From NCBI RefSeq assembly GCF_901873365.1, contig NZ_CABFLM010000076.1:1-11404 (forward strand): 11,404 nt of DNA. Reading direction: 5' to 3'. This DNA is from an uncultured Aggregatibacter sp. (lineage in GTDB: Bacteria; Pseudomonadota; Gammaproteobacteria; Enterobacterales; Pasteurellaceae). Position numbers and translations under genes: made by a program. Position 1 is the first letter of the stretch. Every line of letters starts with the position of its first letter. The notes under the pieces are model-generated. The model saw only the letters and a list, made by a program, of their open reading frames with translations. It was not told the origin of the DNA and made no database searches. Shown here piece by piece: positions 6,779-11,404 of the stretch.

Positions 6779-6984
6779 TTACGATTTATCTAGCCCATCC
6801 ATAAAGGCCTTACCTGCACTTTTGGCAACATCCCCACCTTGTGAACCACCTTCATAAGACGCTCGAGTACCATTAGTAAATGAGGATGCCATATTCCCCA
6901 AATTAAATCCCGCCCAAGTCATTGCTCCAAACCACAAGCTCGGCAAAACAAGAAATAAGCTACCCATGACAAAATTTGAAATAA
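6779..6984 (-). pseudogene. C-terminal fragment of a TraG-like membrane protein, copy A
   Basis: The minus strand ends a coding frame with a proper TAA at 6781-6779. It carries about 68 gene-derived residues: a hydrophobic stretch LFLVLPSLWFGAMTWAGF, then LGNMASSFTNGTRASYEGG and a Gly/Ala/Lys-rich tail. The style resembles the conjugative-transfer TraG N-domain of integrative elements, but this is tentative. The frame runs on through four CRISPR repeats up to 7261, which is accidental; the gene sequence itself begins at the array edge at 6984. A second copy lies in opposite orientation on the far side of the array (7500 onwards). It is therefore a broken gene, not an expressed protein. Confidence 0.6.
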
Positions 6985-7502
6985 GTCTCAATCCCTTTGG
7001 AGCAGGGCAGGGTCTTTCGACAAATCCTCTTGCAATACACCCCTGAATAATATGTCTCAATCCCTTTGGAGTAGGGCGGTGTCTTTCGACATGGAATGGG
7101 TCAACGGGGACGGTTATAAGCATAAGTCTCAATCCCTTTAGAACAGGGCGGTGTCTTTCGACATTATTGCATTCGGTAAGAATGGTGAAATTTATCCGTC
7201 TCAATCCCTTTAGAGCAGGGCGGGGTCTTTCGACGGTATGCAACTTTATAACAAAGCACAAGATCGTGTCTCAATCCCTTTAGAACAGGGCGGGGTCTTT
7301 CGACCGCTATTAACTGACAACGTTATCCCCGATGACTTGTCTCAATCCCTTTGGAACAGGGCAAGGTCTTTCGATGGTTGTTTACGCTTGCTGTCGTGAT
7401 TTTTTTAGCCTCAATCCCTTTAGAACAGGACGAGGTCTTTCGACAAATGTCTAAATACACAATCAAACACATCTGCGGAGTCTCTATCCCTTTGAAGCAG
7501 GG
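6985..7502 (-). CRISPR. CRISPR block with 7 full repeats and a truncated eighth
   Basis: Full 37-bp repeats start at 6985, 7054, 7126, 7198, 7268, 7339 and 7408, with spacers of 32-35 bp. The eighth, at 7480, keeps its first 23 bases (one or two changes) and then runs into a TraG-like gene fragment. On the plus strand repeats read GTCTCAATCCCTTT and end TCTTTCGAC; the sixth ends GAT and the seventh begins GC. By comparison with the leader-linked block the crRNA strand is minus, giving an ATTGAGAC handle. The spacer at 7091-7125 is identical to one in the larger block (8750-8784). No leader adjoins this block, so it is probably an orphaned piece of the main array. Confidence 0.95.
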
Positions 7503-7670
7503 TAGCTTATTTCTTATTTTGCCGAGCTTGTGGTTTGGCGCGATGACTTGGGCGGGATTTTATTTGAGGAATATAGCATCCTCATTTACTAATGGTAATC
7601 GAGAGTCTTATAAAAGTGGAGATATTGTCAAAAGTGCGGTCAATTTTCTTAAAAAATTGGCCAACGGAAT
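7500..7670 (+). pseudogene. TraG-like fragment, inverted copy B
   Basis: Starting at GGGTAGC (7500-7506) inside a truncated CRISPR repeat, the plus strand repeats the copy A text: LFLILPSLWFGAMTWAGF, then IASSFTNGNRESY. By eye it is about 80-85% identical at DNA level to 6816-6965 read in reverse, with one 12-base deletion. After AAAAGTGC (about 7639) the two copies diverge. The frame lacks a start of its own and continues only by accident to 7794, into the vapC tail on the other strand. It is a broken duplicate and carries an uptake sequence at 7632-7640. Confidence 0.6.
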
Positions 7671-7722
7671 AACCAAATCGTTGCGCATCCATTATGACTC
7701 TCCGGTTTTAAGCAGTAGAATA

Positions 7723-8121
7723 TTAAATACTTTCTCGCCAATTTTGAATAATCAGCTCCGGTACCATATTAAATGCTTTATCGCTCGTTACTAGCGTGCA
7801 ATTCTCAGTAAGAGCGTGTGCGGCTATCATGAGATCTAACGTTCCCATAATAAAGCCTTGTTTCTCCATTTGCGCTCTTAACTTACCATGACAACATGCA
7901 ACGGAATAATGCCAATCATAAATGGTCACGGCCTCTAAAAACGGAAGCATGATTTGATTTAATTTGGTGCTTTGACGTTTTTCTAACCCATAAATAATTT
8001 CTGCCGCCGTAATCCCTGAAATACAAATATTATTGGGTGAAATTGATTTAAGATGTCTAAGTACACCGATATCTTTGCGTACAATATCACTCACAGTATT
8101 TGTATCAAGCATATACATCAT
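7723..8121 (-). CDS. vapC: PIN-domain toxin VapC
   Basis: A 132-residue PIN-domain ribonuclease, the toxin of a type II toxin-antitoxin pair; VapC enzymes cut specific RNAs, often initiator tRNA. The family acidic residues are visible: Asp6 in MLDTNTVSDIV, Glu41 in ITAAEIIYG, Asp96 in GTLDLMIAAHA and Asp114 in LVTSDKAF. Length is normal for the family. The start overlaps the antitoxin stop as ATGA (8118-8121); in-frame ATGs at codons 2 and 4 are alternatives, codon 4 giving the typical MLDTN start. The gene lies in the gap between two CRISPR blocks, downstream of vapB on one transcript, and looks intact. Confidence 0.92.
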   Translation of the reverse strand: MMYMLDTNTVSDIVRKDIGVLRHLKSISPNNICISGITAAEIIYGLEKRQSTKLNQIMLPFLEAVTIYDWHYSVACCHGKLRAQMEKQGFIMGTLDLMIAAHALTENCTLVTSDKAFNMVPELIIQNWRESI

Positions 8122-8393
8122 AAGGGAATTCCATCAAAAATATCACGAGAAAAAACCTCCTGATTACGTTCTTCCGAAGTGAGAAAATCGTGACTATTCA
8201 TTTTATCTAAGCTATCTAAGGCCGCCCACATTTTATCCCACGAGGCCTGTTGTTTTGATCGCATTGATAAAACAACATCCCCATTCGGTTCTTTTCGTAC
8301 ATAAATTTTTTTCGCATCAAATTCAAAATCGACAGGTAATCTTACGGCTTGACTTCGCCCATTTTTAAAAAGACTGGCAATACGCTCTTCCAT
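8118..8393 (-). CDS. vapB: VapB antitoxin, AbrB/MazE-type
   Basis: The 91-residue product has the swapped-hairpin DNA-binding fold of VapB/AbrB antitoxins at about residues 5-48: ASLFKNGRSQAVRLP, then FEFDAKKIYVRKEPNGDVVLS. The acidic tail (residues 55-91) would wrap around and block VapC. GGAGG (8399-8403) five bases before the ATG gives strong initiation. The gene leads the operon, overlaps vapC by four bases, and probably autorepresses with VapC at the inverted repeat 8419-8432 in its own promoter. It resembles the H. influenzae virulence-associated VapB family. Confidence 0.92.
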   Translation of the reverse strand: MEERIASLFKNGRSQAVRLPVDFEFDAKKIYVRKEPNGDVVLSMRSKQQASWDKMWAALDSLDKMNSHDFLTSEERNQEVFSRDIFDGIPL

Positions 8394-8418
8394 AATTTCC
8401 TCCAGGCAGTTGATGTTA

Positions 8419-8455
8419 TATGCCTTAGCATAGGTTTTATTTGTTTGTAGTGCAA
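8419..8455 (-). promoter_or_regulatory. vapBC promoter with operator
   Basis: On the minus strand TTGCAC (8455-8450), a 17-base spacer and TATGCT (8432-8427) form a good sigma-70 promoter. The -10 is part of an inverted repeat TATGC-TAAG-GCATA (8432-8419), a suitable site for autoregulation by the VapBC complex. Confidence 0.65.
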
Positions 8456-8511
8456 GTCCTTTTATATAAACCTTAATAAGGCTGTGCGATTAAATAGTCT
8501 AAAACCAGTAT

Positions 8512-8540
8512 AAAAAGGGAGGTTACTCTCCTCCCCTTTA
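8512..8540 (-). terminator. Intrinsic terminator of a truncated gene
   Basis: GGGAGG (8517-8522) and CCTCCC (8530-8535) pair around a 7-base loop, extended by A/T pairs after one mismatch. On the minus strand the stem is followed by TTTTTA. It follows the stop codon of the stranded gene tail at 8552-8642. Confidence 0.7.
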
Positions 8541-8551
8541 TACTTACCATC

Positions 8552-8648
8552 CTACTGCTCAATTTGAAGTTCAACGTTTCGTATTACCGGTTTTTTAGGT
8601 GTTACATACTCTTGCGGATTCTCACCCAATTTCACTTTAAATACTTCA
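8552..8648 (-). pseudogene. Stranded 3' end of an unidentified gene
   Basis: The minus strand reads IEVFKVKLGENPQEY, then VTPKKPVIRNVELQIEQ and a TAG at 8554-8552, followed by a proper terminator. The text looks like a genuine protein C-terminus, but there is no start: upstream (to the right) the frame enters the first CRISPR repeat at the bases ATTGAA, shared by repeat and gene. The rest of the gene is absent from the window. It is most simply a gene whose 5' part was replaced when it was joined to the array. Product unknown. Confidence 0.55.
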
Positions 8649-9827
8649 ATCCCTTTAGCTCAGGGCAGGGTCTTTCGACTGATCCACGTGAATTACAAGG
8701 ACGCTTTTATGCGTTTCAATCCCTTTAGAACAGGGCAGGGTCTTTCGACATGGAATGGGTCAACGGGGACGGTTATAAGCATAAGTCTCAATCCCTTTAG
8801 AACAGGGCAAGGTCTTTCGACTAAGCTATAGCAAGTTAAGCCCTGAGCGTAAAAAGTCTCAATCCCTTTGGAACAGGGGCGGGGTCTTTCGACCTAAAGT
8901 GCATTATCAATTCGGACCGATGAAGTTAGTCTCAATCCCTTTGGAGCAGGGCGGGGGCTTTCGACAAATGAACGAAATTAATATCAATATCCCATATTCG
9001 TTTCAATCCCTTTGAGATAGGGCAAGGTCTTTCGACAGATTTTTTATCGCCGCATTAAGTCGGTCAGTGTTGTTTCAATCCCTTTGGAACAGGGCAAGGT
9101 CTTTCGACGGTAATGATGTATACCGTACCTATTATGAAGGTCAGTTTCAATCCCTTTGGAGCAGGGCAGGGTCTTTCGACTGAAGGCGTTGATATTTACG
9201 GGGCGAAAGGTTGTTTCAATCCCTTTGGAACAGGGCAGGGTCTTTCGACATTGCTGACTTGTTGCAAGTTGAACGTGGTATTACAGTCTCAATCCCTTTA
9301 GGACAGGGCAGGGTCTTTCGACGAAGATGAATTCTTAGCAAGTATTAAAGAGAGACGTCTCAATCCCTTTAGAACAGGGCAGGGTCTTTCGACAGTTTTA
9401 CCTATGGCACTCCATTTTAAAGATTATGAGTCTCAATCCCTTTAGAACAGGGCAGGGTCTTTCGACAATGAAAATTGCACGATGGAATCGTTTAGTTCGT
9501 CTCAATCCCTTTAGAACAGGGCAGGGTCTTTCGACCTAACGAATTAACACGTATCATGAACACCCGTACTGTGTTTCAATCCCTTTAGAATAGGGCGGTG
9601 TCTTTCGACCCTATTGCCGAAGCAGAAGCTAATTTAATCCAAGTCTCAATTCCTTTAGAGCAGGGCAGGGTCTTTCGACACGTAGCTCAGTTGGTAGAGT
9701 GCTGTCCCTCCAAGTCGTTTCAATCCCTTTGGAGCAGGGCGGGGTCTTTCGACAAAATGGTAAAGGATCCTTTGATAAAGATGCGTTTAAGTTTCAATCC
9801 CTTTAGAACAGGGCGGTGTCTTTCGAC
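8643..9827 (-). CRISPR. Main CRISPR array, 17 repeats and 16 spacers
   Basis: Repeats start at 8643, 8713, 8785, 8856, 8929, 9000, 9072, 9144, 9213, 9286, 9357, 9430, 9499, 9573, 9643, 9717 and 9791; all are 37 bp except the one at 8856, which has an extra G (38 bp). Spacers are 32-37 bp. The repeat at 8643 has a decayed edge and marks the leader-distal end, while the leader, cas2 and cas1 lie to the right, so transcription should run on the minus strand. There the repeat begins GTCGAAAGAC and ends GGGATTGAAAC or GGGATTGAGAC, giving an ATTGARAC handle like many type III repeats. Repeats vary at several positions all along the array; those at 9357, 9430 and 9499 are identical. Subtype is not certain without effector genes. 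Confidence 0.97.
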
Positions 9828-10047
9828 TGTAGGGGTGGTTTGGTGCCTTGCTGGATAAGGCTTGAGAAGATCGGTTCCCAATTTTTTCCCTCATGCGAAA
9901 AGTAAGGTATGGATTTGATTAAATATTGAACGATTTTATCCATTTTCTTTTTTTATCTTTGTTCAAAGTGCGGTGATAAAAAATGATGTTTTTTTATATG
10001 ATTTTTGCGCGCTATTTTACCTCAGTTTCTTCACATTTTCACCTCTG
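9828..10047 (-). promoter_or_regulatory. CRISPR leader between cas2 and the array
   Basis: About 220 bases without an open gene separate the first (leader-proximal) repeat from the cas2 stop. The stretch is AT-rich with several A/T runs, as expected of a leader holding the array promoter and integration signals. An inverted repeat GCCTT/AAGGC (9845-9849 with 9857-9861) lies about 18 bases from the first repeat and an uptake sequence at 9966-9974. I could not pick a convincing -35/-10 pair by eye. Confidence 0.65.
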
Positions 10048-10335
10048 TTATAACGTTAAACTGATGGGTAATGCTGTCCAAATAATGCCTTGGGGCAGGC
10101 TCGCTTTCCCTAAGCGCCATTGGGAGCAGTTATGGGGTAAGGTGTAAATTCGGAGATCATCTTCTTTTTTATGGAAAATCTGCATAACCTCCGTTAAGCA
10201 TTGTGTTAACAATTTTTCTGAACCTTCAAATAAGAAAATACTGTATTGAATTGGGGTGGCATATTTGGTCATGCGGCGATGAATACGCTGGAGACGTTTG
10301 GGGTCGGCAATGTCGTAACCAATAAGGTATTGCAT
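10048..10335 (-). CDS. cas2: CRISPR adaptation protein Cas2
   Basis: Cas2 is the small ferredoxin-fold partner of Cas1; a Cas2 dimer bridges two Cas1 dimers in the spacer integrase. At 95 residues it has normal length and shows the family pattern: first strand YLIGYDIADPKRLQRI with the conserved Asp8, then TKYATPIQYSIFLFEGS, and EDDLRIYTLP (58-67). The ATG is supported by AGGAG (10342-10346), which overlaps the stop codon of the cas1 gene, so the two genes (9-base gap) form one operon. Downstream come the leader and array on the same strand. It appears intact. Confidence 0.95.
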   Translation of the reverse strand: MQYLIGYDIADPKRLQRIHRRMTKYATPIQYSIFLFEGSEKLLTQCLTEVMQIFHKKEDDLRIYTLPHNCSQWRLGKASLPQGIIWTALPISLTL

Positions 10336-10344
10336 ATTTTTCTC

Positions 10345-11404
10345 CTAAAATTGGAAAATCACGTCTTGTAGCATGGTTTGTTGATTAAAATAATAGCGTC
10401 CTAGCAAGCCTTGCCATTGTTTTTCATTGAGGTCGGAAAAGGTTTGCCATTCACTTTCACGGCGTTGTGGTGAGCTGATAAAATCAGCCTGTTTAATGAG
10501 ATTAACAATGTCTAAACTGTTCTCTGTGAGCATTTTGCGCCAATTTCCGACCGCACTTTCATAGCTTTTATAAAATTGTACACGCCCTGCTTTCCCTAAA
10601 AAGCAGCCTTCTTGTGTGGTAGAAAAAGACTCTTCGCGTAAAATGTTTTGGCGAAATAAGCCTAAACACCAGTTATCAATTAAAGGGCGTAACGGTTCAA
10701 TCAGATCACAGGCAAGGGATTCTCGACCAAAATCAGGGGCGTGATAAAAGCCGATATATGGATCAAGCCCTGCGGAGAACGAGGCTGAAACCTGTTCTTC
10801 GCGAATGAAATTTTTAAAAATATTAATGAGTTCATTGATTTCATCAATAAACTGTTCAAGGGTGATGTTTATACACTCCACACCGCTATTTTCACGGATT
10901 TCCGGTAAAATGTGATTTTCTAGCAATTCATCAAGATCTTCGTTTAAGTTAAATTTCTCTTTTAACTTACGTGCGAAAACTCTCGGTTCAATAAGACCGG
11001 CTGTATTACCATAACGATCCTTATTATCAATAAAAAATTGACGATATTCTTTGGCTTGTGTCGGGTTAAGAGAAGATGGAATTCGGATGTTATTGAATTC
11101 TTTTGCTAAATTAGGGCAATCGCGATCCGCATGATATGCAGGCATACTAAGTTTATACACCCAGTGACTTTCTTCGCGTTTGATTTGTTTGAAAATCATA
11201 TTCTTATTAATATTAGAAATATTACGAAATAAATGATCGCTGATAATAAGGGCTTCACGCTCATTTTTTGTGAAATAGCTAAGATCAAGATCGAATAAAT
11301 CGAGTTTGTAATTATTGAAAAATCCTGTTTTTTCAATAGCAGGAATATCAATATCTAACTTAAAGATAATGTTTTTATAATAATTATATTTAGTGATATA
11401 GAAC
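10345..11404 (-). CDS. cas1: Cas1 C-terminal half fused to a non-Cas1 N-terminal region (partial, runs off the right edge)
   Basis: Although an ATG occurs at 11199, the frame stays open to the window end, so the gene continues beyond it; 352 residues are visible. Counting from that ATG, residues 131-225 are clearly Cas1 C-terminal domain: SAGLDPYIGFYHAPDFGRE with metal-binding His153, ESLACDLIEPLRPLIDNW with Asp165, then CFLGKAGRVQFY. They resemble Cas1 of type III/RT-linked systems. The part before residue 131 does not look like Cas1: it has HWVYKLSMPAYHADRDCPNL, FNNIRIP and a helical acidic stretch, and no recognisable ExxxxRxxYW-like segment with the catalytic Glu. The gene may be chimeric, or have an inserted domain with the real N-terminus outside the window. 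It is the first gene of a cas1-cas2 operon here; an uptake sequence lies at 10550-10558. Confidence 0.85.
   Translation of the reverse strand, partial: FYITKYNYYKNIIFKLDIDIPAIEKTGFFNNYKLDLFDLDLSYFTKNEREALIISDHLFRNISNINKNMIFKQIKREESHWVYKLSMPAYHADRDCPNLAKEFNNIRIPSSLNPTQAKEYRQFFIDNKDRYGNTAGLIEPRVFARKLKEKFNLNEDLDELLENHILPEIRENSGVECINITLEQFIDEINELINIFKNFIREEQVSASFSAGLDPYIGFYHAPDFGRESLACDLIEPLRPLIDNWCLGLFRQNILREESFSTTQEGCFLGKAGRVQFYKSYESAVGNWRKMLTENSLDIVNLIKQADFISSPQRRESEWQTFSDLNEKQWQGLLGRYYFNQQTMLQDVIFQF

Noticed and set aside
6985..7261. Long minus-strand frame continuing from the TraG-like fragment through four repeats
   Set aside because: The amino-acid text repeats in step with the CRISPR units; it is an artefact of repeats and stop-free spacers, not a gene.
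9680..9716. A tRNA gene
   Set aside because: Only the D-arm and part of the anticodon arm are present and both ends are exact spacer boundaries, so it is a tRNA-derived spacer.
7022..9790. A coding-strand bias of spacers showing capture from mRNA
   Set aside because: Several plus-strand spacers read well as protein (for example EDEFLASIKER), but others read equally well on the minus strand; spacers are too short for a claim by eye.
9113..9858. Plus-strand open frames within the main array
   Set aside because: They are built from repeats (SFNPF-like text recurring) and spacers, without ribosome binding sites.

Overview
The window looks like a chromosomal segment of a Haemophilus/Aggregatibacter-type Pasteurellaceae. 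The evidence is repeated copies of the 9-base DNA uptake core AAGTGCGGT on both strands (1601, 3825, 4370, 7632, 9966 and 10550 areas), one inverted pair of which forms a terminator, and a ClpB of typical gammaproteobacterial length. The moderately GC-rich clpB next to AT-rich accessory DNA would suit Aggregatibacter or H. parainfluenzae, but I cannot fix the species.

Layout. 1-600 has no intact gene: a start codon leaves the left edge on the minus strand, and there are several strong hairpins and a possible decayed phage gene. 605-1101 (minus) is a two-gene operon, one secreted and one cytosolic small protein, overlapping by ATGA. It has a near-consensus sigma-70 promoter and a perfect palindrome at its start site, and it diverges from an XRE regulator (1218-1589). 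clpB (1644-4214, minus) follows, sharing the inverted-USS terminator and preceded by a probable sigma-32 promoter.

4389-9827 is an accessory region. CRISPR repeats of one family (about 37 bp, all in the same orientation) occur in three blocks: two repeats at 4389-4496, seven plus a truncated eighth at 6985-7502, and seventeen at 8643-9827. Between the blocks lie a muramidase-like protein with a downstream periplasmic DUF4431-like protein (a possible effector/immunity pair), two small hypothetical genes, two inverted copies of a TraG-like gene fragment, a vapBC toxin-antitoxin module, and a stranded gene tail with its terminator.

To the right of the last block lie an AT-rich leader (9828-10047), cas2 (10048-10335) and the C-terminal half of a Cas1 that runs out of the window, all on the minus strand. 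Read on that strand the order is cas1-cas2-leader-array, and the repeats end in ATTGAAAC or ATTGAGAC, as in many type III-like systems. No interference genes are visible.

The most striking point is the Cas1 gene. Its last ~150 residues carry the Cas1 GLDPxxGFYH and ESLACDL motifs, but the ~200 residues before them do not look like Cas1, so the N-terminal lobe and the first catalytic Glu seem to be missing or displaced. Together with heterogeneous repeats up to the leader, this suggests an adaptation module that is decayed, chimeric or unusual. One spacer is the 5' half of a tRNA, oriented so that the crRNA would be antisense to it, and one spacer occurs in two blocks.
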